64,000 nt of DNA. Source: Methylorubrum sp. B1-46. Lineage in GTDB: Bacteria; Pseudomonadota; Alphaproteobacteria; Rhizobiales; Beijerinckiaceae. The stretch lies in assembly GCF_021117295.1 (NCBI RefSeq), contig NZ_CP088247.1, positions 1,141,501-1,205,500 on the forward strand, in the 5' to 3' direction. Made by a program: the position numbers and the translations under genes. The notes below the pieces were generated by a model that searched no databases, was not told the origin of the DNA, and saw nothing but the letters and a program-made list of their open reading frames with translations. This document shows, piece after piece, positions 26,265 to 35,282 of this stretch. Position 1 is the first letter of the stretch; each line of letters begins with the position of its first letter.

Positions 26265-27332
26265 ATGGCACATCCTCTCTTCTCGTGGGCTCTGCCCACG
26301 GCCGCCTATCTGAGCGCGGCGCTGATCCTGGCCTCCTCCGCCCCGTTCGTGTCGCTCGGTCTGCCGCCCCGGCAGGCTGTCGTGGTGCCGCCTGCGGTGG
26401 AGCCGGTGCCGGAAGCTCTTACGGAAGCGGCGGTCGAAACGGTTGCCCAGGCGCCGGTCGAGGGACCGCTTCAGGTGCCGACCGAGACGCAGGCGTCCGT
26501 GCCGGAGGCCACGGAACCACAGGAGGCCGCGCTCGCCGAATGGGCGCCGCAGGCCCTGACCGCTCCGACCGATGCCCGGTTCGGCATGGCGGCCCTGTTC
26601 TGGCTTCCGGACGCGCCGCAGGAGACCGCCGTCGCCCAGCTCGTGCCCCTGCCGGTCCGGCGGCCGCCCGAGCTGACGGCTCTCGGAGCCGCGGCGGCCC
26701 TGCGCCGGGCCGAGCGGCTCGCCGCCCGCCGACCCACGATGGCGGCCGCGCCGGCCGAGGCGGAGGACACCCGCAGCTTCTTCGAGCGGCTGCTCGGCGT
26801 CGAGCGACCCGCCTCCCCCGCGCCCGCCCTCGCCTACGCCGCGCTGGAGAACGGCGCGGCCGAATCGGCCGCCCGCCGGCCGCTCACGTCGCCGGCTCCG
26901 GCCTCACGGCCGCCGGGCGAAGGCGGCATCGCGGTCTACGACATCAGCGCCCAGAGCGTGGTCCTGCCGAACGGCGAGCGGCTGGAGGCGCATTCCGGCC
27001 TCGGCGAGAGCATGGACGACCCGCGCTTCGTCCACCTCAAGATGCGCGGGCCGACGCCGCCGGGCACCTACGACCTGACCGAGCGCGAGGCGCCGTTCCA
27101 CGGGGTGCGGGCGCTCCGCCTCACGCCGGTCGGCGGCAGCGAGGCGATCTACGGCCGCGTCGGCCTGCTCACCCACACCTACCTGCTCGGCCCCAACGGC
27201 GCCTCGAACGGCTGCATCTCGTTCAAGGATTACGACAAGTTCCTGCAGGCTTACCTGCGCGGCGAGATCCGCCGTGTCGTCGTCGTCGCGGGTCGCGGCC
27301 GCGACCCGAACGCTCTGGTTGCGTCACGCTGA
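26265..27332 (+). CDS. DUF2778 L,D-transpeptidase-like protein
   Basis: 355 aa from ATG 26265. An N-terminal hydrophobic segment (WALPTAAYLSAALILASSAP) suggests a signal anchor; a long Ala/Pro/Glu-rich linker follows and then a C-terminal DUF2778 domain from about 225: VYDISAQSVVLPNGERLEAHS, GPTPPGTYDL, THTYLLGPNGASNGCISFKDY. The His and the Ser-x-x-Gly-Cys motif are the catalytic signature of this L,D-transpeptidase relative, which acts on peptidoglycan stem peptides in characterised members. A paralogue with the same plan lies at 38143. Role in wall remodelling is inferred. Confidence 0.82.
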   Translation: MAHPLFSWALPTAAYLSAALILASSAPFVSLGLPPRQAVVVPPAVEPVPEALTEAAVETVAQAPVEGPLQVPTETQASVPEATEPQEAALAEWAPQALTAPTDARFGMAALFWLPDAPQETAVAQLVPLPVRRPPELTALGAAAALRRAERLAARRPTMAAAPAEAEDTRSFFERLLGVERPASPAPALAYAALENGAAESAARRPLTSPAPASRPPGEGGIAVYDISAQSVVLPNGERLEAHSGLGESMDDPRFVHLKMRGPTPPGTYDLTEREAPFHGVRALRLTPVGGSEAIYGRVGLLTHTYLLGPNGASNGCISFKDYDKFLQAYLRGEIRRVVVVAGRGRDPNALVASR

Positions 27333-27515
27333 AGATGCGCCGGACCCGCTCTGTTATTCTTTGAGAGAAAAATTCATTCTCTTTACGCTCGATCCTGGCC
27401 CGATCTTCGCATAAGGTCCGGTGGGTGATCGGAAGCCGTCCCGCGGTTCCGGCACCCCGAGGACCAATCCGCCCGCGCGCCGGGCGGGGCAGCCTGTGCA
27501 TCGGAGTCGTGGCGT

Positions 27516-27977
27516 ATGCGTGTGATCCAACGCGTTCTGGGCAGCCGGTCGGAGGCTGGGCTGGCCGAGCGCCTGCATCACCTCGAGCATCACGGCGCGG
27601 TGGACATCCTGCGGGTGCCGAGCGCCGATGTGGCCCGGCGGCGCCTGAGGGCGACGACGATGGCCGGCGAGGAGATCGCGCTGGCCCTGCCGCGGGATCA
27701 GGCCCTGTTCGACGGGGCCGTGCTCGTCCTCGACGACGGTCATGCCTTGGTCGCCCGCGTCGGCACCGAGCGCTGGCTGCGGCTCGTGCCGGCGAGCGCC
27801 GCCGACGCGCTCGAACTCGGCTACCACGCCGGCAACCTGCACTGGCGGGTCCGCTTCGACGGCGGGGCCCTCCTCGTCGCGCTGGAGGGGCCGGCGGAGG
27901 ATTACCTCGTCCGGCTCGGCGCGCTGGTCACGGAGGGCCGCGTCACCCATGCCGTCGATGCAGGCGAGGAGGGCTAA
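27516..27977 (+). CDS. ureE: urease accessory nickel chaperone UreE
   Basis: 153 aa. Contains the N-terminal RRRLRATTMAGEEIALALPR block and the peptide-binding-to-metal domain transition ALELGYHAGNLHWRVRF, with the conserved metal-site His in GYHAGNLH. There is no His-rich tail, as in many alphaproteobacterial UreE. It delivers nickel to the urease maturation complex. First gene of the urease operon; the ureF ATG lies inside its last codons. The 183 bp upstream hold an inverted repeat around GAGAGAA...TTCTC at about 27363-27382 that could be a promoter or operator. Confidence 0.9.
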   Translation: MRVIQRVLGSRSEAGLAERLHHLEHHGAVDILRVPSADVARRRLRATTMAGEEIALALPRDQALFDGAVLVLDDGHALVARVGTERWLRLVPASAADALELGYHAGNLHWRVRFDGGALLVALEGPAEDYLVRLGALVTEGRVTHAVDAGEEG

Positions 27978-28662
27978 GGCGTTGCTGGCCGCCCTCACCG
28001 CGCTCCAGCAGGCCGACACCGCCTTCCCGAGCGGCAGCTTCGCCTTCTCCAACGGCCTCGAAGGCTTGATTGCGGACAATCCTGCCTTCGACGAGGCGGC
28101 ACTGGCCCGCACGATCGCCGCCGCCCTGCGCTTTCGCTGGGCCGGGACCGACCGGGTCGCGCTGATCCTCGCCCACCGCGCGGGCCCGGCGATCGAGCGG
28201 CTCGCAGCCATCGACGCGGCGGTCGAGGCCGCCTCGCTGTCCGAGCCGATGCGGGTCGGCAGCCGCCGCAACGGCGCCTCGCTGCTCGCTTCGCACGCCC
28301 GCCTCGGCACGCCGGGCGCCGCCTCCTTGCGCGCCGCGGTGCGCGCAGGGACGCTCATCGGGCATCTTCCCACGGTGCAGGGCGCCCTATGGCCGGGACT
28401 CGGCCTCGACGAGCGCACCGCCGCCTCCGTCTCCGGCTATCTCTTCGCTAGCGGGCTGACCTCGGCCGCGGTGCGGCTCGGCGCCATCGGGGCGATCGAG
28501 GCGCAGCGCACGTTAGGCGGCGCGCTGCCGATCATCGCCGAACTGCTGGAGGAGCCCGTGCCCGAACCGACGGGCGCGGTCGAGCTCACCGGCTTCACCC
28601 CGCTGATCGAGATCGCCGCGATGCGACAAGCCCAGGCCGAACTCCGCCTGTTCGCCAATTGA
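27958..28662 (+). CDS. ureF: urease accessory protein UreF
   Basis: 234 aa from ATG 27958, overlapping ureE by 20 bp. Conserved UreF features: [21 protein letters not shown] near the start, [16 protein letters not shown] and the C-terminal [15 protein letters not shown]. UreF is an all-helical GTPase-regulating component that docks UreD and UreG on apo-urease. The strong overlap indicates co-translation. Confidence 0.9.
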   Translation: MQARRAKALLAALTALQQADTAFPSGSFAFSNGLEGLIADNPAFDEAALARTIAAALRFRWAGTDRVALILAHRAGPAIERLAAIDAAVEAASLSEPMRVGSRRNGASLLASHARLGTPGAASLRAAVRAGTLIGHLPTVQGALWPGLGLDERTAASVSGYLFASGLTSAAVRLGAIGAIEAQRTLGGALPIIAELLEEPVPEPTGAVELTGFTPLIEIAAMRQAQAELRLFAN

Positions 28663-28675
28663 AGGAGCCGAGCCG

Positions 28676-29371
28676 ATGCTGCTGACGCCGACCGAGATGG
28701 AACGGCTCACGATCTTCACCGCCGCCGAACTCGCCCGCAAGCGGCGGGCACGGGGGCTGAAGCTGAACTACCCGGAAGCGGTGGCGATCATCACCGACGA
28801 GATCCTGGAGGGCGCCCGCGACGGACGCTCGGTCGCCGACCTGATCGGCTGGGGCTCGACCATCCTCACCACCGGTGACGTGATGCCGGGCGTCGCCTCC
28901 ATGATGCCGATCCTGCAGGTCGAGTGCGTCTTCCCCGACGGCACCAAGCTCGTCACCGTGCATGAACCGATCCGTGCGGCCGAAGGCGCGGAGCCCGACA
29001 CGCTGGAGCCCGGCGCGATCCTGCCGGCCGAGGGTGAGATCGAACTCGCCGCCGGCCGCCCGCGGGTCACGATCGAGGTCGTCAACACCGGCGACCGGCC
29101 GGTGCAGATCGGCTCGCACTACCACTTCTTCGAGGTCAACCGGGCGCTCGATTTCGACCGGGCCAAGGCGCTCGGTTTCCGCCTCGACATCCCGGCAGGC
29201 ACGGCGGTGCGGTTCGAACCGGGCCAGCGCAAGACAGTAACGCTCACGGGCTTCGGCGGCGCCAAGGAACTCACCGGTCTCAACAACCTGACGCAGGGCA
29301 AGCTCGACTCCGAGTCCGCCCGCGCCGACGCGCTGGCTCGCGCCAAGGCCCGCGGCTTCAAGGGCGCCTGA
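28676..29371 (+). CDS. ureAB: urease gamma/beta fusion subunit (UreAB)
   Basis: 231 aa. Residues 1-100 are the gamma chain ([58 protein letters not shown]). From about 110 the beta chain follows ([54 protein letters not shown]). These are separate genes in many bacteria and fused in some. Structural part of the urea hydrolase that gives ammonia and carbon dioxide. RBS AAGGAG 8 bp before the ATG. Confidence 0.94.
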   Translation: MLLTPTEMERLTIFTAAELARKRRARGLKLNYPEAVAIITDEILEGARDGRSVADLIGWGSTILTTGDVMPGVASMMPILQVECVFPDGTKLVTVHEPIRAAEGAEPDTLEPGAILPAEGEIELAAGRPRVTIEVVNTGDRPVQIGSHYHFFEVNRALDFDRAKALGFRLDIPAGTAVRFEPGQRKTVTLTGFGGAKELTGLNNLTQGKLDSESARADALARAKARGFKGA

Positions 29372-29386
29372 GGGAGACTGAGAAAC

Positions 29387-31099
29387 ATGGTCACGATTCC
29401 CCGGCGCGACTACGCCGCCCTCTACGGCCCCACCACCGGCGACGGCGTGCGGCTCGCCGACACCTCCCTCGTCGCGGTGGTCGAGCACGACCACGCGGTC
29501 TACGGCGACGAATGCCTGCATGGTGGCGGCAAGACTCTTCGGGATGGCATCGGGCTCGCGCCCGGCGTCACGGCGGCTGAAGGAGCTCTCGACTTCCTCC
29601 TGTGCAATGTCCTCGTCATCGATCCCGTCATCGGCATCGTGAAGGGCGACCTCGGCATCAAGGACGGGCGCATCGTGGGCTTGGGCAAGGCCGGCAACCC
29701 GGCGATCATGGACGGGGTCGATCCGCGCCTGATCGTCTCGGCCGGCACCACGGTGCGCGACTGCGAGGGGCTGATCGCCACGCCCGGCGCCATCGACGTC
29801 CACGTCCACTTCGATTCTGCGGGGCTGCCCGACCACGCCATCGCCTCCGGCATCACCACGCTTCTCGGCGGTTCGCTCGGGCCGATCACGGTCGGCATCG
29901 ATTCCGGCGGGCCGTTCAACACGGGAAAAATGCTCCAGGCGGCGGAAGCCTGGCCCGTCAATTTCGGTTTTCTGGGCCGGGGCAACACGCATAAGCCCGC
30001 CGCTCTCAAGGAGCAGCTCGAGACCGGCGTGCTCGGCTTGAAGATCCATGAGGATTGGGGGGCGATGCCGGCGGCGATCGATTCCTGCCTCGCCTTCGCC
30101 GACGAGCACGACTTCCAGGTTCAGCTCCACACCGACACGCTCAACGAATCCGGCTTCGTCGAGGATACGCTGGCGGCGATCGGCGGACGCACCATCCACA
30201 TGTATCACACGGAGGGTGCGGGCGGCGGGCACGCGCCCGACATCATCCGCGTGGCGGGACTGCCCCACTGCCTGCCCTCCTCGACGAACCCGACCAATCC
30301 CTACACGGTCAACACGTTCGACGAGCACCTCGACATGACGATGGTATGCCACCACCTCAATCCGGCTTTGCCGGAGGACGTGGCGTTTGCCGAGAGCCGC
30401 ATCCGGGCGCAGACCATCGCGGCCGAGGACGTGCTGCACGATATCGGCGCGATCTCGATGCTCGGCTCTGACAGCCAGGGCATGGGCCGCATCCACGAGG
30501 TGATCTGCCGGACGTGGCAGCTCGCCTCCAAGATGAAGGACCAGCGCGGGAGCCTCCCCGAGGAGCGGCCGGGCTTCGGCGACAATGCCCGGATCAAGCG
30601 CTACATCGCCAAGTACACGATCAACGCCGCGCGTACCTTCGGCATCGACGCGCATATCGGCTCGCTGGAGCCCGGCAAGATGGCCGACATCGTGATCTGG
30701 CGCCCGGCCTTCTTCGGCATCAAGCCGGAACTGGTGATCAAGGGCGGCTTCATCGCCTGGGGCGCCATGGGCGATTCCGCGGCGTCCCTGATGACCTGCG
30801 AACCGATGCTGATGCGCCCGCAATGGGGTGCCTTCGGCCTCGCCAAGCAGGGGCTGTCGGCCTGCTTCGTCCACCCGCTCGCGATTCAAGGCGGGCTCCG
30901 CGAGAGCCTGGGCCTTCGCAAAGGCCTGCTGCCGGCCCGCGGCACCCGCACGCTGACCAAAGCCGACATGCTGTGGAACGACGCTTGCCCGGAGATCCGG
31001 GTCGATCCGCAGACCTTCGAGGTCTTCGTGGATGGGGAACTCGCCACCTGCGAGCCCGCCACCGTCCTCCCGCTCGCCCAACGCTACATGCTGCGATGA
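29387..31099 (+). CDS. ureC: urease alpha subunit UreC
   Basis: 570 aa, full length. Nickel ligands and active site are visible: His139 and His141 in IDVHVHF, carbamylated Lys219 in [10 protein letters not shown], the [10 protein letters not shown] block, the flap-region MVCHHLNP and the Asp in [13 protein letters not shown]. The catalytic subunit hydrolyses urea in the cytoplasm. It follows ureAB by 15 bp and overlaps ureG at ATGA. Confidence 0.97.
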   Translation: MVTIPRRDYAALYGPTTGDGVRLADTSLVAVVEHDHAVYGDECLHGGGKTLRDGIGLAPGVTAAEGALDFLLCNVLVIDPVIGIVKGDLGIKDGRIVGLGKAGNPAIMDGVDPRLIVSAGTTVRDCEGLIATPGAIDVHVHFDSAGLPDHAIASGITTLLGGSLGPITVGIDSGGPFNTGKMLQAAEAWPVNFGFLGRGNTHKPAALKEQLETGVLGLKIHEDWGAMPAAIDSCLAFADEHDFQVQLHTDTLNESGFVEDTLAAIGGRTIHMYHTEGAGGGHAPDIIRVAGLPHCLPSSTNPTNPYTVNTFDEHLDMTMVCHHLNPALPEDVAFAESRIRAQTIAAEDVLHDIGAISMLGSDSQGMGRIHEVICRTWQLASKMKDQRGSLPEERPGFGDNARIKRYIAKYTINAARTFGIDAHIGSLEPGKMADIVIWRPAFFGIKPELVIKGGFIAWGAMGDSAASLMTCEPMLMRPQWGAFGLAKQGLSACFVHPLAIQGGLRESLGLRKGLLPARGTRTLTKADMLWNDACPEIRVDPQTFEVFVDGELATCEPATVLPLAQRYMLR

Positions 31100-31740
31100 C
31101 CGCTTCCCCCTCCCCTGCCCTGCCCGATACCGTCACCGCCGCCCGCATCGGCATCGGCGGTCCCGTTGGTTCGGGAAAGACCGCGCTGATCGAGCGGCTG
31201 ATCCCGGCGCTTCAGGCCCGCGGGGTCGATCTCGCGGTCGTCACCAACGATCTCGTCACCAAGGAGGATGCCGAGCGCTTGCGCCGCTCCGGGCTGATCG
31301 ACCCGGCGCGCGTGGAGGCGGTGGAGGCCGGCGCCTGCCCCCACACCGTGATCCGCGAGGACCCGACTCTCAACATCGCCGCGGGCGACGATCTGGAGGC
31401 GAAGTTTCCGGGGCTCCAGCTCCTGATCTTCGAATCGGGCGGCGACAACCTCGCCTCGACCTTCTCCCTCGATCTGGTCGATTGGTGGATCTTCGTCATC
31501 GACGTAGCGGGCGGGGACGACATCCCGAGGAAGCGCGGCCCCGGCGTGCTGCGCTGCGACCTCCTCGTCATCAACAAGACCGATCTCGCACCCCATGTCG
31601 GCGTCGATCTCCCCGGCATGCTGGCGGAGGCCGCACGCGTCCGGGGTACGAAACCGGTGGCCGCCACCAATGCCCGCTCCGGCGAGGGCGTCGAGGCGGT
31701 GGCCGACGCGATCTGCCGCGCCGTCCTGTTCGCGCCCTGA
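31096..31740 (+). CDS. ureG: urease accessory GTPase UreG
   Basis: 214 aa. P-loop [15 protein letters not shown], metal-site Cys-Pro-His in [22 protein letters not shown] and guanine-specific NKTD. It powers nickel insertion through GTP hydrolysis with UreF and UreD. Start overlaps the ureC stop (ATGA), and its own stop overlaps the ureD start (TGATG). Confidence 0.96.
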   Translation: MTASPSPALPDTVTAARIGIGGPVGSGKTALIERLIPALQARGVDLAVVTNDLVTKEDAERLRRSGLIDPARVEAVEAGACPHTVIREDPTLNIAAGDDLEAKFPGLQLLIFESGGDNLASTFSLDLVDWWIFVIDVAGGDDIPRKRGPGVLRCDLLVINKTDLAPHVGVDLPGMLAEAARVRGTKPVAATNARSGEGVEAVADAICRAVLFAP

Positions 31741-32615
31741 TGGCACTGTCGCTGGACGACGTTTCCGAGGCACCCGCCCCGCCCCACGCCGCGATCGGGC
31801 GGAGGGTGCAGGCGGCGCTGATCTTCGCCCGCGGCGGTGGCACCACGGTGTTGTCGCGGCAGCGCGTGCCCTACCCGTTCCACATCACCCGTGCCTTCCG
31901 GATGCATCCGGAGAACCCGGATCTCGCCACCCTATACCTGCAATCGGCCTCGGGCGGCCTCTACGCCGCCGACCACCTCACCCTCGACATCGCGGCGCGC
32001 CCCGGCGCGCGGGCCCACGTCACGACGCAGGCCGGCACCGTAGTGCATCGCGGCGGCCCGGAGCCGACGCGCCAGGAGACGCGGCTGACGATCTCGGACG
32101 GCGCCTTCCTCGCGCTCAATCCCGATCCGCTCATCCTGTTTCCCGGCGCGCATCTCGCGGTCTCGACCGAGATCACCGCCGAGCCGGGCGCCCGCGCCAT
32201 CGTCACCGAGAGCGTGGCCTGCCACGATCCCCTCGGCGAGGGCCGCCCGTTCGACCGGCTCGACCTCGGCCTGACGATCCGGACGCCCGAGGGCCGTCCG
32301 CTGGTGCGGGAGCGCGGCCGGATCGACGGCGCCGCGTTCGCGGGAGCGGCCTCGCCGATGGGGCCTCATCGCGCCTACGGCACGATGGTCGTGCTCGGCG
32401 CCCCCGACGACGCGCGCTTGGCCGGCCTTCGCCTGCGGCAGGCAGGCGATGCCGCCGGTTGCCTGACCGGCGTGAGCCCGCTGCCCAACGGGGCCGGCCT
32501 CGGCCTGCGCCTGCTCGCGCCGGACGGCGGCACCCTCTCGGCCGGCATGGAGGCGGTGTTCCGGATCGTGTTCGAGGCCTTGAGCGGGTGCGCACCCGGC
32601 CGGCGCCGGAAGTAG
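31740..32615 (+). CDS. ureD: urease accessory protein UreD
   Basis: 291 aa from ATG 31740, one base overlapping ureG. UreD hallmarks: [51 protein letters not shown] and [14 protein letters not shown]. It is the platform through which nickel reaches the active site. Last gene of the operon; most operons start with ureD, so the order E-F-AB-C-G-D is unusual. Confidence 0.93.
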   Translation: MALSLDDVSEAPAPPHAAIGRRVQAALIFARGGGTTVLSRQRVPYPFHITRAFRMHPENPDLATLYLQSASGGLYAADHLTLDIAARPGARAHVTTQAGTVVHRGGPEPTRQETRLTISDGAFLALNPDPLILFPGAHLAVSTEITAEPGARAIVTESVACHDPLGEGRPFDRLDLGLTIRTPEGRPLVRERGRIDGAAFAGAASPMGPHRAYGTMVVLGAPDDARLAGLRLRQAGDAAGCLTGVSPLPNGAGLGLRLLAPDGGTLSAGMEAVFRIVFEALSGCAPGRRRK

Positions 32616-32777
32616 AGATTGTCTCGAAACGATCAGCCGGGCGGCACATGGCGAGAAATATGGGCAGGCCGCACAGCAATTCTCCTTGATGCGAATCGGT
32701 TTCCTGAGACGAAATACGAGCGGGGGTATCGGCCTCGTCTGGCGGCCATATGGCCGTCATTCGGGTCGATCGGCTGG

Positions 32778-34046
32778 ATGACGTTCAAAGGATTTCGAGA
32801 CAACATGCGCTCGCGTGACCGAAACGACGCCCACTTCCATCTCCGCCGTCGCCTTCTCCTCGGCCTTGCCGCCTCGCCGCTGCTCGGCGCCCTGCCGGGG
32901 CGCGCCTTCGCGCAGACCGGCGCGGGCGCGCTCGCCGTGACCGACAAGGAGGTGACTGTCGGCATCCTGCATTCGCTCACCGGTACCATGGCGATCTCCG
33001 AGACCGGGACGACGCAGGGCGAGAAACTCGCCATCGAGGAGATCAACGCGGCCGGCGGCGTGCTCGGCCGGCAGATCAAGATCATCCAGGAGGACGGCGC
33101 CTCCGACTGGCCGACCTTCGCCGAGAAGGCGCGCAAGCTCGTCGTCAACGATCACTGCGCAGCCGTGTTCGGCTGCATGACATCGGCCTCGCGCAAGGCG
33201 GTGCTGCCGGTCTTCGAGCAGTATAACGGCCTGCTGTACTATCCGACCTATTACGAGGGCCTGGAGCAGTCCAAGAACGTGATCTATACCGGCCAGGAGG
33301 CGACGCAGCAGACGCTGGCGGGCCTCGACTGGGTCGGCAAGGAGAAGGCTGCCAAATCCTTCTTCCTGGTCGGCTCGGACTACATCTGGCCACGCACCAC
33401 CAACAAGATCGCCACCCGGCACATCACCAGCGTGCTGAAGGGCACGGTGGCGGGCGAGGAATACTTCCCGCTCGGCCACACCCAGTTCAACTCGGTCATC
33501 AACAAGATCAAGCTGAAGAAGCCGGACGTGATCTTCTCGACCGTCGTCGGCGGCTCGAACGTGGCGTTCTACAAGCAGCTCAAGGCGGCCGGCATCGATC
33601 TGAAGAAGCAGATCCTCGTCACCGTCTCCGTCACCGAGGACGAAGTGGACGGCATCGGCGGCGAGAACATCGCCGACGCTTATACCTGCATGAAGTACTT
33701 CCAGTCATTGAAGAACCCGGCCAACGAGAAGTTTGTCGCCGCCTTCAAGAAGCGCTGGGGCGAGAAGACGGTGATCGGCGATGCGACCCAGGCGGCTTAC
33801 TTGAGTCCCTTCCTGTGGAAGGCAGCGGTGGAGAAGGCCGGCAGCTTCGAGATCGACCGGGTGATCGAGGCCTCGCCCGGCATCGAGATGAAGGATGCGC
33901 CGGAGGGCTTCGTGAAGATCCACGAGAACCACCATCTCTGGTCGAAGACCCGTGTGGCGCGGGCGCGCGCAGACGGCCAGTTCGACGTGGTCTACGAAAG
34001 CCCGGAGCTGATCGAGCCGAACCCCTTCCCGAAGGGGTATCAGTAA
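32778..34046 (+). CDS. urtA: urea ABC transporter substrate-binding protein UrtA
   Basis: 422 aa from ATG 32778 (ATG 32805 also possible). The N-terminus has RRRLLLGLAASPLLGALPG, a twin-arginine-like signal, then EVTVGILHSLTGTMAISET, AVFGCMTSASRKAVLPVFE, LLYYPTYYEGLEQSKNVIYTG-type and VFSTVVGGSNVAFY-type blocks characteristic of UrtA. A periplasmic protein that hands urea to the UrtBCDE transporter. It follows ureD by 160 bp, consistent with feeding urease, but no urtB-E genes follow; the next gene is on the other strand. Confidence 0.92.
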   Translation: MTFKGFRDNMRSRDRNDAHFHLRRRLLLGLAASPLLGALPGRAFAQTGAGALAVTDKEVTVGILHSLTGTMAISETGTTQGEKLAIEEINAAGGVLGRQIKIIQEDGASDWPTFAEKARKLVVNDHCAAVFGCMTSASRKAVLPVFEQYNGLLYYPTYYEGLEQSKNVIYTGQEATQQTLAGLDWVGKEKAAKSFFLVGSDYIWPRTTNKIATRHITSVLKGTVAGEEYFPLGHTQFNSVINKIKLKKPDVIFSTVVGGSNVAFYKQLKAAGIDLKKQILVTVSVTEDEVDGIGGENIADAYTCMKYFQSLKNPANEKFVAAFKKRWGEKTVIGDATQAAYLSPFLWKAAVEKAGSFEIDRVIEASPGIEMKDAPEGFVKIHENHHLWSKTRVARARADGQFDVVYESPELIEPNPFPKGYQ

Positions 34047-34057
34047 CCTCAACCTGT

Positions 34058-34085
34058 CCCCTCTCCCCGCAGGCGGGGCGAGGGG
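34058..34085 (+). terminator. GC-rich hairpin after urtA
   Basis: A 12-bp stem with one mismatch (CCCCTCTCCCCG pairing to CGGGGCGAGGGG), 12 bp after the urtA stop. No U-run. Sits between the convergent urtA and DUF1624 genes and could stop both. Confidence 0.5.
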
Positions 34086-34121
34086 ATGCGCGCAACGCGG
34101 TCGCTCCCCGGATCTCGGCCT

Positions 34122-35282
34122 TTACAAGTAGCTCAACCCCGGCCACGCGCTGCGCCGCTTCAGCCGCACCATCCAGAGACAGGCCGGGTAGAGGGCGAGC
34201 GCGAAGGCCGCCGCGATCGGCCAGATCTGCCACGGCGCACCGGCCTCGATCCGGCCGGAGGCGCCGGCGAGGTCGAGGGCGGTGAGGCCGCCATAGACGA
34301 GACGCAGGGCCCAGAGATGGGCGAGATAGAAGAACAGCGGCGCCCCGCCGAACACGGCGAGCCAGCGCAGGCGCCGATCCGGCAGGCGCTCGAACAGCGC
34401 GAGCAGCAGCAGGCCGGGGCCGAGGGTGGCGAGCAGGAAATCGGCCGAGGGCGGATACTTGGTGAGGTTGATGAAGGACAGCGCGCGCGCGATCCCGTCC
34501 TTGCCCGCCTGCCAGGGATGCGGGTCGCCGTAACCGTTGAGGCCGCGCAGGATCAGGAACGCCGTCAGGCTCGCGAGCCCAAGGGTGACGAGGCGTCGGC
34601 GGCGCCGGGCTGGGTCGATACCGGATGCGTAGAGTGGCCCGAGCGCGTAGCCCGCCGCGATGACGCCGATCCAGGGCAAGACCGGATAGGAGGTGCGTGC
34701 CGCGCCCCAGGGCAGCGGGATCATCCCGCGCTGGTGCAGCACGGCCCACAGCGCGTAGCCCGGTTGATCGGGCGCGAGCACGACGCCGTCGAGGGCGTTG
34801 TGGCCGAGCATGATCGCCAGCGCGACGCCGATCAGAACCGGCCGCGGCAGCCAGAGCAGGAGGCCAAGCGCCACCATGCTGAGGCCGATCGCCCAGATCA
34901 CCTGCAGGTAGAGGATCGGCGGCAGCGGGTTGAGGGTCCAGGCGAGGTTCACGAGCGTCACTTCGAGGACGATCAGGAACAGCCCGCGCTTGATCAGAAA
35001 GGCGGAGGTCGCCGCCCGGCTGCCGTGCTTCTGCCCGTAGAGGCTCGCCGCGAGCCCCGTCAGCAGCAGGAAGACCGGTGCACAGAAATGTGAGGCGGCC
35101 CGCGTCAGGAACAGGTCCGGCGGTGTCGCTGCGAGGTTGACCGGGTCGCTCACCTGGGCGTGCAGGTAGAAGAACTCGCGCACATGATCGACGAGCATCA
35201 GGAGCATCACGAGCCCACGCAGGGCATCGATGGCGCCGATGCGAGTGCGCGGAACCGGAGTTGCGCCCGACGGAGAGACCAT
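34122..35282 (-). CDS. DUF1624 multi-pass membrane protein (acyltransferase-like)
   Basis: 386 aa from ATG 35282. About ten hydrophobic helices, starting with RIGAIDALRGLVMLLMLVDH, the signature of DUF1624/heparan-alpha-glucosaminide N-acetyltransferase-like proteins, then VFLLLTGLAASLYGQKHG and VLPWIGVIAAGYALGPL. The family resembles membrane acyltransferases; the substrate is unknown. The ATG overlaps the TonB receptor stop by one base (TGATG), so it is the second gene of an operon under a cobalamin riboswitch. Confidence 0.8.
   Translation of the reverse strand: MVSPSGATPVPRTRIGAIDALRGLVMLLMLVDHVREFFYLHAQVSDPVNLAATPPDLFLTRAASHFCAPVFLLLTGLAASLYGQKHGSRAATSAFLIKRGLFLIVLEVTLVNLAWTLNPLPPILYLQVIWAIGLSMVALGLLLWLPRPVLIGVALAIMLGHNALDGVVLAPDQPGYALWAVLHQRGMIPLPWGAARTSYPVLPWIGVIAAGYALGPLYASGIDPARRRRRLVTLGLASLTAFLILRGLNGYGDPHPWQAGKDGIARALSFINLTKYPPSADFLLATLGPGLLLLALFERLPDRRLRWLAVFGGAPLFFYLAHLWALRLVYGGLTALDLAGASGRIEAGAPWQIWPIAAAFALALYPACLWMVRLKRRSAWPGLSYL

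Noticed and set aside
28595..31081. 828-aa minus-strand frame across ureF-ureAB-ureC
   Set aside because: Spans several certain genes in antisense; a GC-skew artefact.
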